DNA of 64,000 nucleotides from Candidatus Omnitrophota bacterium. Lineage in GTDB: Bacteria > Omnitrophota > Gorgyraeia > JABMRG01. The stretch covers positions 31,171 to 95,170 of the forward strand of contig JAUVHV010000005.1 in the NCBI GenBank assembly GCA_030593065.1, written 5' to 3'. Positions 1 through 8,312 of the stretch are shown here, piece after piece (within the stretch, counting starts at the first letter, position 1; each line of letters starts with the position of its first letter). Position numbers and translations under genes: made by a program. Under the pieces are notes generated by a model that worked only from the letters and a program-made list of their open reading frames with translations, made no database searches and had not been told where the DNA came from.

Positions 1-1119
1 GATACAAAGAAACTGCTTAAGGTTATGGTTCGTTTTATATCAAAAGAAGTAAGGATTGCCGGTTGTTCAGTATATATATACAACAAGACAGTGAATAGTT
101 ATATCCTGGAAGTAACCCAGGGTTTCAGGAATCATGAGATTGTCAATAATGTTGACGCTGATTCACCGTTTATAAAATGGCTTATTGAAAAAAAAGAACC
201 ATTAAATAGTAAAAATGTTTTATCATGGATTCAGAGCGAGAGGATATTTCCACAGAAGTTTCTCCTGAAAAGAACTCTCGAGCAGATAAGGATAACAATG
301 CAAAAGACAGGGGCATCTTTGTGCGTGCCGAGTTTTTTACGGGGTGAGATGATAGGATTTTTAGCTTTAGGTGAAAAACTCTCAGGAGAAAGATATACAA
401 CAGATGACCTGTCGCTTCTCTCGACTCTCTCCAGCAACGCCGCGATAGCATTTGAGAATGCGCGTATGTACGAAGAGCTGAAAGCGAGAATAGATAAACT
501 TGATCACCTCTATAAGGAGGAACATACTCTGTTTATAGATGCTGCCTCAGCATTCAGTGTTGCTATTGATTCAAAAGACGGGTATAACAATACGCATGCG
601 TCAAAATTGAGCAATTATGCCGCCGCTACTACTAAAGAGCTCGAGAAGCTTTTATCTTATATCAATTTTACTAAGGATTTTTACGAGACTCTTCACATAG
701 CCTCACTTTTGCATGATGTCGGAAAGATAGGCATTCCTGATAAGATACTTACAAAAAAGAGTAAACTTACAAAAAAAGAGCGTGAAGCGCTTAAACAGCA
801 TACGATAATAGGAGAGCGGATTCTAAGCCCCATCAAAGAGATAGAAGGCACATTTGATATTATCCGCCATCATCATGAGAATTTTGATGGCACGGGTTAT
901 CCCGATGGTTTAAAAGGCAACGAGATACCTATGGCGTCACGCATAATCACGGTATGCAATGTATATGACGAGATGACCTCAGAGAGGCCGTACAGAAAAC
1001 CTATAAAAAAAGAGGCTGCTTTAAAAGAGCTCGAGAACGGAAAATCAATCCAGTTCGATCCTGTTATTGTAGACGCGTTTATAATGGCATCAAAAAACTT
1101 CAGCAGCAGTATAACTTAA
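1..1119 (+). CDS. GAF-HD-GYP domain protein, probable cyclic-di-GMP phosphodiesterase (5' partial)
   Basis: The reading frame is open to the left window edge, so the N-terminus is probably missing; the first internal ATG is at 25. Counting from that ATG, residues about 1-150 look like a GAF sensor domain. A short linker follows, and residues about 165-360 form an HD-GYP domain. The metal-binding HD is at 230-231 (LLHDVGKIGIPD), a second histidine motif HTIIGERIL is near 259, and HHENFDGTGYP ends with GYP at 291-293. Intact HD-GYP motifs imply hydrolysis of cyclic-di-GMP in the cytoplasm, gated by a ligand of the GAF domain (family knowledge; the ligand is unknown). The next gene starts immediately after the stop codon. 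Confidence 0.85.
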   Translation, partial: DTKKLLKVMVRFISKEVRIAGCSVYIYNKTVNSYILEVTQGFRNHEIVNNVDADSPFIKWLIEKKEPLNSKNVLSWIQSERIFPQKFLLKRTLEQIRITMQKTGASLCVPSFLRGEMIGFLALGEKLSGERYTTDDLSLLSTLSSNAAIAFENARMYEELKARIDKLDHLYKEEHTLFIDAASAFSVAIDSKDGYNNTHASKLSNYAAATTKELEKLLSYINFTKDFYETLHIASLLHDVGKIGIPDKILTKKSKLTKKEREALKQHTIIGERILSPIKEIEGTFDIIRHHHENFDGTGYPDGLKGNEIPMASRIITVCNVYDEMTSERPYRKPIKKEAALKELENGKSIQFDPVIVDAFIMASKNFSSSIT

Positions 1120-2976
1120 ATGGCATATCTTATATTTTCCATAGCCTTTCTTATCAGGCTGATCTATATTATCCAGATTAAATCGACCATATTTTATAAT
1201 AATTTTATGCTTGATGAGGCATTTTATAATAAGTGGGCCTTGTCTATAGCAGGAGGCGAATGGTTAGGGGAAGGTATCTTTGACGCCTTACCGCTCTATC
1301 CGTATATTCTAGGCCTTATCTTTAATTTATTTGGATATAATCTCTTTATTGCGCGCCTGGTAGAGGTCATAATAAGTTCTTTTAGTTGCGTCCTCTTGTA
1401 TCTTCTCGCGAAAGAGATTTTTAACAAACGCGCCGGTATCGCGGCAGCTCTTATAGGCCTTCTTTACGCGCCTTTTATATTCTACAGCGGTATTTTTGTT
1501 CCGACGGTATTTGTGGTATTCCTATACCTTGGGGCTTTATTAATGCTTGTTAAGGCGATTGAAGACTCAAGCAGGCTCAGGTTTTTTCTCTTTGGTATTA
1601 TCGCGGGTTTAGCTGCTATGACAAGGGCTAGTATGCTTATTTTTATGCCGTTTGCGCTTGTCTGGGTTATGGTAATATCGGCAGATAAGAAGAGGGCTTT
1701 TGTAAATGCGCTTTTGGCTCTAACAGGTATATTGCTGGTAATAATGCCCGTTGCCCTAAGAAATTATATTGTCTCAAGAGATGTTGTATTCCTGACATCC
1801 CACGCGGGTATGAATTTATATATCGGTAACAATGATAAAGCAGACGGAACGTTTAAAGCGCCGGGCTGGGCACGCTCCAATATCGGTGGTTTGCGGGCTG
1901 ACGTAAAGACCATAGCGGAGAGAGAGCTTGGCAGGGATCTAAAAAGCTCCGAGGTATCAAGGCATTACATGTCCAAGGCAATAAGCTTTGTAAAGCATAA
2001 TCCGAATGATTTTCTGAAGCTCCTATGGCGAAAATTATTAATCTTTATAAACAAGCAGGAGATTTATGATGTTGCTTACTATCAGGTCTATCGTGAAAAG
2101 ATACCTCTTCTGAGGTTCCCGTTTATTACGTTTTTCTTTGTGGGGACGTTGGGATTAGCAGGCCTATTGATAGCTTTAGGAAGCTGTAAAAAAGTAATGC
2201 CGTTATACCTATTTGTTTTTACATATACATTATCAATACTTCTATATTTTGTTAATTCAAGATACCGCATTCCTTTCGCGATAACGATGGTTCTGTTTTC
2301 AGGTTTTTTCATATCGTGGTTTATTGAGAAGATTAAAGAGAAGAGGTTTGTAAAAGCCGGCCTGGGCTTGATATTATGCGCAGCGATATTACCGATGGTG
2401 AATATGCCGATAGGCATAGGAGACGCGACAGCAACCGGTTATACCAATCTTGGCAGTATCTATATAAAGACAGGAGAATATGATAACGCGATTATAACGC
2501 TTAAGCAGGCTATAGCGCTTGATCAGTCTGATGCTGCGCCTTACAATGATATAGGTTATGCTTACATAAGAAAAAAGGATTATAAAAAAGCCGAGGCGTA
2601 TATACTCGACTCATTATCTAATGACCCTGCGTACCCGTTTGCTTACATAAATTTAGGTCTTTTACGTGAAAAAGAAGGTAATCTGAATGCCGCTGAAAAG
2701 GAGTATCGCTTAGCTATTCATCTAAATCCTAATATTCCGCAGGCGCATAACAATCTTGCCGGCTTGTATGAGAGGTCTGGAAAGCGTTTACTTGCGATAA
2801 AAGAGTACCAAAAAGCGATAGAGCTTGATCCTGAAAACGCAAAGACCCATTACAACTTAGGTGTTATATACGGAAGAGCCGGAAGGCTTGATGAGGCAAA
2901 GGCTGAATTTATAGAATCCTTCAGGTTAAACCCCGACTCTGCCGCTACCCGAGAAGCCCTTGACTATTTCAAGTAG
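1120..2976 (+). CDS. Membrane glycosyltransferase (GT-C/PMT-like) with C-terminal TPR repeats
   Basis: This 618-residue protein begins directly after the stop of the HD-GYP gene. Residues about 1-425 are a multi-pass membrane region with many hydrophobic helices. An early luminal acidic loop (LDEAFYNKWA, near residue 28) recalls the catalytic aspartate loop of GT-C glycosyltransferases of the PMT_2/GT39-like group, which move sugars from polyprenyl-phosphate carriers. Residues about 438-607 contain five consecutive 34-residue TPR units (for example GYTNLGSIYIKTGEYDNAI). The TPR part probably recruits partner proteins. The acceptor substrate cannot be told from sequence. No Shine-Dalgarno site is visible, so translation is probably coupled to the upstream gene. 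A hairpin terminator follows at 3020-3046. Confidence 0.75.
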   Translation: MAYLIFSIAFLIRLIYIIQIKSTIFYNNFMLDEAFYNKWALSIAGGEWLGEGIFDALPLYPYILGLIFNLFGYNLFIARLVEVIISSFSCVLLYLLAKEIFNKRAGIAAALIGLLYAPFIFYSGIFVPTVFVVFLYLGALLMLVKAIEDSSRLRFFLFGIIAGLAAMTRASMLIFMPFALVWVMVISADKKRAFVNALLALTGILLVIMPVALRNYIVSRDVVFLTSHAGMNLYIGNNDKADGTFKAPGWARSNIGGLRADVKTIAERELGRDLKSSEVSRHYMSKAISFVKHNPNDFLKLLWRKLLIFINKQEIYDVAYYQVYREKIPLLRFPFITFFFVGTLGLAGLLIALGSCKKVMPLYLFVFTYTLSILLYFVNSRYRIPFAITMVLFSGFFISWFIEKIKEKRFVKAGLGLILCAAILPMVNMPIGIGDATATGYTNLGSIYIKTGEYDNAIITLKQAIALDQSDAAPYNDIGYAYIRKKDYKKAEAYILDSLSNDPAYPFAYINLGLLREKEGNLNAAEKEYRLAIHLNPNIPQAHNNLAGLYERSGKRLLAIKEYQKAIELDPENAKTHYNLGVIYGRAGRLDEAKAEFIESFRLNPDSAATREALDYFK

Positions 2977-3019
2977 GAGAAAGCCTACCTGCCCTGCCAT
3001 AGATGTATAATAGAGAGCC

Positions 3020-3046
3020 CTCTAAAGAGTAAAATTTAGAGTTTTT
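3020..3046 (+). terminator. Intrinsic terminator after the GT/TPR gene
   Basis: A 7-bp perfect stem CTCTAAA/TTTAGAG (3020-3026 and 3035-3041) with an 8-nt loop is followed by TTTTT. It closes the first operon just before the promoter of the next gene. Confidence 0.7.
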
Positions 3047-3048
3047 AC

Positions 3049-3077
3049 TTGACAGGCCAAGCGTTTTTTGATAAACT
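3049..3077 (+). promoter_or_regulatory. Sigma-70 promoter for the secreted TIM/HEAT-repeat protein
   Basis: A perfect -35 box TTGACA (3049-3054), a 17-bp spacer and TAAACT (3072-3077) lie about 55 bp upstream of the start at 3135. That start also has a strong AGGAGG ribosome site. Confidence 0.75.
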
Positions 3078-3134
3078 ATTTACATTCTTTTTAAAATAAT
3101 AAAAAAACATTTAAATAATATCTCAGGAGGAACT

Positions 3135-3665
3135 ATGTTCAGCATAATGAATAAATTTATGGGTTTTGTAATTTTGTTAACCTTTGCTGTGCAGAGCACA
3201 GATATTGGCTATCTGCCGTTATCTATTAGGAATAATCATGATACCTTAAAGACTATGATGACAGCAGTGCCTGGTAACAAGGTTACGGCAGAATTATCAG
3301 CTGAGATGCTTAAAATGCCAGCGCAAATAAAAACAGCATCCGCGGGGTTTGACCTTCCTGATAGATTACCTATCCAGATTGGCGCTCAGGATATCACTCC
3401 TTTTAGAGGAGCCAAAACAGGGAGGCTCTCCTTAGATACAGCGATTCGTAATACGTTAGACACTCTTAGCTTTATTATTGTAGGCTATTCTGAGATGAGG
3501 GCGCTGGGATTAACTGACACAGAGATAAATGAGACAATCAAAGGGATTTGTGCGTATAATAAAGAGCATAACAAGCGTATAAAGATAGTTCTTTGTGTGG
3601 GAGAGACAGAGCAAGAGAAAAAAATGGTGAATCAGAAATTACGATTGATAATCAACTTTATTTAA
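3135..3665 (+). CDS. Secreted triosephosphate-isomerase-like protein, N-terminal part before a frame break
   Basis: The start is well supported by AGGAGG eight bases upstream. Residues 1-20 resemble a signal peptide (MNKFMGFVILLTFAVQS). Residues about 79-160 match triosephosphate isomerase beta strands 3 to 5: IGAQDITPFRGAKTG, then IIVGYSEMR, then IVLCVGETE. The catalytic histidine of the usual GHSERR motif is replaced by Tyr118, so isomerase activity is doubtful. The frame ends at 3665, but the missing TIM half (YEPRWAIG onward) continues at once in the -1 frame of the next entry. The break maps to an A7 run at 3618-3624. The two pieces are best read as one gene of about 1,120 codons split by a frameshift, either real, programmed or an assembly error. 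Confidence 0.7.
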   Translation: MFSIMNKFMGFVILLTFAVQSTDIGYLPLSIRNNHDTLKTMMTAVPGNKVTAELSAEMLKMPAQIKTASAGFDLPDRLPIQIGAQDITPFRGAKTGRLSLDTAIRNTLDTLSFIIVGYSEMRALGLTDTEINETIKGICAYNKEHNKRIKIVLCVGETEQEKKMVNQKLRLIINFI

Positions 3666-6523
3666 ATTTATACGATGTATCATGGGAAGATTTAAAATTA
3701 GGTGGATTAGAGATAGCTTATGAGCCTAGATGGGCTATAGGCGGCAGTGGAAAAGGAGAACCAGCAACCCCAGTGTATGCAGATGGGATGGGAAGGTTTA
3801 TAATTTCGTGGTTGCGAATGTATAAAAAGGTGCCAACACCTGAATCTATATCAATCTTGTATGGAGGTTCTGCCGCTAAAGAGAACGCGGAAGCATTTAT
3901 GAAAAAATTCCATATAGACGGATTTCTTGTGGGCGGCAAAAGCACTACACTGGATGAGTTTGTCGGTATTATAAAAGCAGCGGAGAAAGCGGCAGCAACG
4001 ATGCAGGTTAAACCGGTTGTTCGCGGCAATTTAAAGACATACAAGACCGAGGCAATTCTTAAGCTCATAACCGGAATAAAGGAGAATATAGATCCAGCTA
4101 AAGTTGAGGTAGGGCTTGCTCCAGAGGCATCGAATCTGCTACCTTTTACATTGGCACTCAGAAGAGCTCTGTTAGGCGATGATAAGGCTAAGCTCAATGA
4201 ATCCGATATTATTACTTCATTAATCACAAAATCCTCCTCAGCAGGCATCAGCGTAGAACTAAGCAGAGTTCCTGCTCTCTTAAAGAATACGAACATTGAC
4301 CTGCAAGAGGGTATAATTTTAACCTTGGAAGACACTTTAAAAAGCAATGACCGATGGGATAAATTATTCACGGCAATAGCCTTCTCAAGGCTTGATAAGA
4401 ATATAATGTCCCCATACATAGACGGGATAACTCCAACCTTGGAAGACGCTTTAAAAAGCAATAACCGATGGGATAAATTATTGGCGGTAATAGTCTTCTC
4501 AAGCCTTGATAAGGATATGATATCCCCATACATAGACCGGATAATCCCAATCATTGAAGACGCTTTAAGAAGTGGTAACCCATGGTATAAATTATTCACG
4601 GCAATAGCCTTCTCAAGGCTTGATAAGAATATAATGTCCTCATACATAGATGAGATAACTCCAGCCTTAGAATTTGCTTTAAAAAGTGACAACCGATGGG
4701 ATAGATTATTAGCGGTAACAGCCTTCTCAAGCCTTGATAAGAATATAGTGTCCCCTCTCACAGACCAGATAATCCCAATCATTGAAGACGCTTTAAAAAA
4801 TGGTGACCCATGGTATAAATTATTAACGGCAATAGCCTTCTCAAGCCTTGATAAGGATATAATGTCCCCATACATAGATGGGATAACTCCAGCCTTAGAA
4901 TATGCTTTAAAAAGCGATAACCCATGGGATAAATTATTAACGGCAATAGCCTTCTCAAGCCTTGATAAGGATATAATAGCACCTCTCACAGGCTGGATAA
5001 TCCCAGTCTTAGAAGACGCTTTAAAAAGCAAGGACCTATGGGATAAATTATTCGCTGTAATAGCCTTCTCAAGCCTTGATAAGGATATAATATCCCCTCT
5101 CACAGACCGGATAATCCCAATCTTAGAAGTTGCTTTAAAAAGCAAGGACCTATGGGATAAATTATTAGCGGCAATAGCCTTCTCAAGCCTTGATAAGGAT
5201 ATAATATCCCCACTCACAGACCGGATGATCCCAGTCTTAGAAGATGCTTTAAAAAGCAATAACCCATGGGATAAATTATTCGCGACAGTAATCATACTGG
5301 CATTGGACAAGGGAGAGCCCCCTCTTATTAAAATCAATATAAACTACACAGGGCTTAATCAGCCATATACTATATTAGCCAAGGATATAACTGAGTTATC
5401 TCAAAAACTTAATGAGGAAGTTTTAAGCAACTTAGGAATCTCGTCAAGTGTTTTATCAGATAATGAAATAGAATTTAAGACTACAATTAATGGAAAAGAG
5501 CTGATAATGATAGCAGACATAACTAAGGAACAGGCTCTTGAAGAGGCGCTTTTATCTGTTATCGCGACAAAGGTTTTTGTTTTTTCAGACATTAGTGACT
5601 CAGTCTCCAGTACCAAACCCTCCTCAGCGGGCATTCAGGAGCCTCAAGGTTCTGATTTTAAATATTATGGTGCACCATTTGGTATCGGGATTCCAAATCA
5701 AGACTTTAAGCGGGCCATGAACATACTTTCTTCTGAAGAGCTTGATGTAGATTGGCTAGAAACTATTATAGGATGGCTGAAAGGAACAATGCCCGATTAT
5801 GAAGAGATAATTGAGGAAAATGCGGAAGGACGACTTAAGGATGCTGCCAAATTTAACCTCCAGTATGCAGAGGATACTGTAAAAACTATTGAAGGCATTT
5901 TAAATTACGGCATAAGGCTTCAGGAGTATGAGGGTCTGCGCACAGAGTTTACAGGTAAAACTATACTAAAAAAAGATAAAAGACTCATCCCCTGGTTTTT
6001 AGATAGAGATACCGCCTTAGGCAAGCAGATAGCTACCGCACAAAAGATAGGCGAGTTGAAAGAGATAGAGGAGGGAATAGGTTGCAAAGCAATACTCTTT
6101 ACTCCTGGAGAAGACAGTATACCAGCCCTGCTGAAGCAGAACGAATTCTCATTCAATGCTCATGCTATTGGTATATCAACTTCAAGAAATGAAAAATATT
6201 TCAAAGAAGGGGGCATAAAATTGATAGCCCTGGATAATTTAGAACAAGGCCAGTATCTGCCACTCTCTTTATTGGCTATCTATTCAAAGGCTATGCTCTA
6301 TCTTTCAACAATTAAAGATCCTAAGATACATGGAAAGTTAATGAATCTCGCGACACAGCTGCACAATTCAATAACCAACAGCAGAGATGGGAGCACGCTG
6401 ATTAAAAACTATTTAAAGACAGGTATGATACGACTTGAATTACCAAGACCTAAGGTTGTATATGAAGAAGGTGAATTAGAGAACCTCCAGAAACAGGAAG
6501 TCGCAGCCATGAGAGCCGCGTAA
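3593..6523 (+). CDS. Continuation of the TIM-like secreted protein: HEAT-like repeats and C-terminal domain
   Basis: This frame overlaps the end of the previous entry; its ATG at 3593 is probably not a real start. It opens with the second half of the TIM-like fold: YEPRWAIG with the catalytic Glu at residue 44, ILYGGS near 89 and DGFLVGGKS near 109. Next comes GNLKTY (Lys148) and VEVGLAPE, which look like TIM strands 1 and 2. Residues about 243-590 are nine 38-residue helical HEAT-like repeats. The rest is an uncharacterised mixed domain ending in a basic, Ala-rich tail. SSAGI linkers occur twice (near 215 and in TKPSSAGIQEP). With the signal peptide of the first part, the product is probably exported. 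Function unknown. A strong terminator follows at 6562. Confidence 0.65.
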   Translation: MCGRDRAREKNGESEITIDNQLYLNLYDVSWEDLKLGGLEIAYEPRWAIGGSGKGEPATPVYADGMGRFIISWLRMYKKVPTPESISILYGGSAAKENAEAFMKKFHIDGFLVGGKSTTLDEFVGIIKAAEKAAATMQVKPVVRGNLKTYKTEAILKLITGIKENIDPAKVEVGLAPEASNLLPFTLALRRALLGDDKAKLNESDIITSLITKSSSAGISVELSRVPALLKNTNIDLQEGIILTLEDTLKSNDRWDKLFTAIAFSRLDKNIMSPYIDGITPTLEDALKSNNRWDKLLAVIVFSSLDKDMISPYIDRIIPIIEDALRSGNPWYKLFTAIAFSRLDKNIMSSYIDEITPALEFALKSDNRWDRLLAVTAFSSLDKNIVSPLTDQIIPIIEDALKNGDPWYKLLTAIAFSSLDKDIMSPYIDGITPALEYALKSDNPWDKLLTAIAFSSLDKDIIAPLTGWIIPVLEDALKSKDLWDKLFAVIAFSSLDKDIISPLTDRIIPILEVALKSKDLWDKLLAAIAFSSLDKDIISPLTDRMIPVLEDALKSNNPWDKLFATVIILALDKGEPPLIKININYTGLNQPYTILAKDITELSQKLNEEVLSNLGISSSVLSDNEIEFKTTINGKELIMIADITKEQALEEALLSVIATKVFVFSDISDSVSSTKPSSAGIQEPQGSDFKYYGAPFGIGIPNQDFKRAMNILSSEELDVDWLETIIGWLKGTMPDYEEIIEENAEGRLKDAAKFNLQYAEDTVKTIEGILNYGIRLQEYEGLRTEFTGKTILKKDKRLIPWFLDRDTALGKQIATAQKIGELKEIEEGIGCKAILFTPGEDSIPALLKQNEFSFNAHAIGISTSRNEKYFKEGGIKLIALDNLEQGQYLPLSLLAIYSKAMLYLSTIKDPKIHGKLMNLATQLHNSITNSRDGSTLIKNYLKTGMIRLELPRPKVVYEEGELENLQKQEVAAMRAA
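4325..5350 (+). repeat. Nine tandem 114-bp in-frame repeats
   Basis: Units begin at 4325, 4439, 4553, 4667, 4781, 4895, 5009, 5123 and 5237, an exact 114-bp period (38 codons) with very similar DNA. The last unit diverges after about 5300. Each unit encodes two helices with the core (R/P)WDKLF-AIAFSSLDK and a D-IIP-LEDALKS segment. The first six units alternate between ITP and IIP versions, which indicates duplication of two-unit blocks. Confidence 0.9.
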
Positions 6524-6561
6524 GGATATAAGGTACAAGGATAAAGGACAGAAGTGTATTA

Positions 6562-6593
6562 GGGGCGCTGTTTTAACAGCGCCCCATTTTTTT
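6562..6593 (+). terminator. Strong intrinsic terminator
   Basis: An 11-bp perfect GC-rich stem GGGGCGCTGTT/AACAGCGCCCC (6562-6572 and 6575-6585) is followed by a T7 run. It ends the repeat-protein transcript. Confidence 0.9.
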
Positions 6594-6602
6594 CCTAATC
6601 CC

Positions 6603-6631
6603 TTGACTTTTATATATTAGTATGGTATATT
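6603..6631 (+). promoter_or_regulatory. Sigma-70 promoter upstream of cvpA
   Basis: TTGACT (6603-6608), a 17-bp spacer and TATATT (6626-6631) predict transcription starting near 6638. The upstream in-frame ATG at 6622 overlaps the -10 box, so it cannot be in this transcript. The ATG at 6655 is therefore the likely start. Confidence 0.75.
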
Positions 6632-6654
6632 TTAATGAACTTTTAATCCTAAAT

Positions 6655-7206
6655 ATGGAAATAATTAAAAATATAAACTGGTTAGACATAATAGTATTAG
6701 TTTTAGTAGTAAGAGGGGTATATATGGGCGTAAAACGCGGCCTTACTGCTGAACTATTCAATTTTTTTGGTATAATTATTAGTCTAATATTGGCAATACA
6801 ATGGTACAGCCAGGTAGCGGATGTGTTGATACTCAATTTCAACCTGCCTATCTGGCTTTCTAAATTTTTATGTTTTGTTGTTATCGCACAGATTATAAGG
6901 ATTGCCTTTAAGTATAGCTTAACATTACTTCTTAAGATACTGAATATTCAGTTCATACCGCAGCTTGAAAAGATAGGCGGTGGGATAATAGGCACAGGAC
7001 GAGGGATTATTGCCGCTGGAATATTGATACTGGCTCTCAGTTTTATCCCAAATGATTATATGAAGGAATCGATACAGGTTAAATCATTTACAGGTAATTT
7101 CCTGATAAGGGTGACAGAGAGGACTTACACATCTTTGATATTCTGGCTCCCGGAGAAAGAACGAGAATCCGCCATTTTTTATATGCCTGCCAAAAAGACA
7201 AAGTAG
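6655..7206 (+). CDS. CvpA family membrane protein
   Basis: The 183-residue protein opens with NINWLDIIVLVLVVRGVYMG and a GLTAELF segment, the pattern of the CvpA family (colicin V production-like). Four hydrophobic helices are visible. Helix 3 is followed by the amphipathic stretch LEKIGGGIIGTGRGIIAAG, also typical of the family. CvpA proteins are inner-membrane proteins linked to envelope homeostasis; the molecular activity is not settled. I use the ATG at 6655 rather than 6622 because the promoter -10 box covers 6626-6631 and family members start at this point. The leader would be only about 17 nt, with no clear Shine-Dalgarno site. Confidence 0.75.
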   Translation: MEIIKNINWLDIIVLVLVVRGVYMGVKRGLTAELFNFFGIIISLILAIQWYSQVADVLILNFNLPIWLSKFLCFVVIAQIIRIAFKYSLTLLLKILNIQFIPQLEKIGGGIIGTGRGIIAAGILILALSFIPNDYMKESIQVKSFTGNFLIRVTERTYTSLIFWLPEKERESAIFYMPAKKTK

Positions 7207-7233
7207 CTGTTTTGCTGATAAGGAGATAACATA

Positions 7234-8229
7234 TTGAAGTTGAAGGATATCTATAATTTAATTGTAGCGGAAGGTATCAAATGTGATCCCCGTGGAAAAA
7301 AAGGCGTCTATAATTTTTTAGATAAAATAAAAAAAGAGTATAAGGCGTTATCCTTAGCGGAGAAGAGAGCCTTTGATAAAGAGAGGCTTACTAACCCTTA
7401 TAGTGACAGCAGGATACTTTACGGTAACCCATCAAAAGAGATAAAGACTATCCTTGCGGGAATAGACATGGAAACTCCGGAGATCCTTCTTGCTGATGCC
7501 TTAAATAAGAGAGGCAGGAAAATCGATCTTATTCTTTCGCATCATCCTGAAGGTTTCGCGCTTAGCGCTCTACACGGTGTTATGAATATACAGCTTGATG
7601 TATTAGAAAGTGCCGGTGTTTCCAGGAAAAAAGCAAAGAAGATGCTGGATGAGAGAATAGGCGAGGTAGCGAGAAAGCTCCATCCTGCGAATGTTATGCG
7701 CCCTGTTGACGCGGCAACGCTTTTAGGCATACCAATTATGTGTGCGCATACTGTCGCGGATAATTGCGTGTCAATGTATCTTAATAATATCATTAATAAG
7801 AAAAAGCCAAAGAGTGTTCAGGATATTATCGACATACTTTTAGCGGAACCCGAATACAGGTATTCAGTAACTACAGGTACTGGCCCTTGCATAACATTAG
7901 GTAGGCCATCGAATAGATGCGGTAAGGTGATAGTCGAGATGACAGGGGGAACAGGCGGCTCGAAGAAGATATTCCCCGAAATGATAAAAGCAGGAGTAAA
8001 GACGATTATAGCTATGCATATGAGCGAGGAGCATTTTAAAAAAGCAAAGAAACATTCGTTCAATATTATTATCGCGGGCCATATATCAAGCGATAGTTTA
8101 GGAGTAAATCTGCTTCTGGATGCTATTGACCCTAAGAAGAGTTTGAATATAATGCCCTGTTCAGGATTTATCAGGATTGATAGCCGACCGAGGACGAAAT
8201 GTCCGAGCGACCAAAGGAAGTCCCTTTAG
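7234..8229 (+). CDS. NIF3 / DUF34 family protein
   Basis: The start is TTG at 7234, preceded by AAGGAG at a suitable distance. Residues about 70-110 contain ILAGIDMETPEILLADAL and LSHHPEG (His103-His104), and a late IIIAGHISSDSLGVNLLLDAI carries further metal ligands; both are NIF3 hallmarks. NIF3 proteins are dimetal cytoplasmic proteins of uncertain function, sometimes annotated as GTP cyclohydrolase I type 2, which is not proven. The last 17 or so residues are polar and unlike the family. They are encoded by a hairpin-rich patch at 8183-8265, so the natural C-terminus has probably been replaced by an inserted palindromic repeat. Confidence 0.8.
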   Translation: MKLKDIYNLIVAEGIKCDPRGKKGVYNFLDKIKKEYKALSLAEKRAFDKERLTNPYSDSRILYGNPSKEIKTILAGIDMETPEILLADALNKRGRKIDLILSHHPEGFALSALHGVMNIQLDVLESAGVSRKKAKKMLDERIGEVARKLHPANVMRPVDAATLLGIPIMCAHTVADNCVSMYLNNIINKKKPKSVQDIIDILLAEPEYRYSVTTGTGPCITLGRPSNRCGKVIVEMTGGTGGSKKIFPEMIKAGVKTIIAMHMSEEHFKKAKKHSFNIIIAGHISSDSLGVNLLLDAIDPKKSLNIMPCSGFIRIDSRPRTKCPSDQRKSL

Positions 8230-8265
8230 GGAGAAGTGCCGTGAGCTCCGCGAACGGCTGCAACG
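8183..8265. repeat. Palindrome-rich patch spanning the NIF3 stop codon
   Basis: Three small hairpins lie in a row: GGAC/GTCC (8192-8195, 8201-8204), AAAGG/CCTTT (8213-8217, 8223-8227) and GCCGT/ACGGC (8238-8242, 8254-8258). The patch is more GC-rich than its surroundings and resembles a dispersed intergenic repeat. It also contains the word GAGCGAC seen at the ends of the tRNA-linked elements near 51.8 kb and 61.7 kb. Confidence 0.5.
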
Positions 8266-8312
8266 AAGAATCTAAATATTTATTTTTTTAGCATCTAAAT
8301 AAGGAAAACATT

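Noticed and set aside
3718..5337. A 539-codon open frame on the minus strand opposite the repeat protein
   Set aside because: It is an antisense shadow of the 114-bp repeats: the period and codon bias keep the opposite frame open. There is no ribosome site or family match, and the plus frame has clear TIM and helical-repeat features.
4325..5350. CRISPR array
   Set aside because: Units are directly adjacent 114-bp coding repeats with no unique spacers between short repeats.
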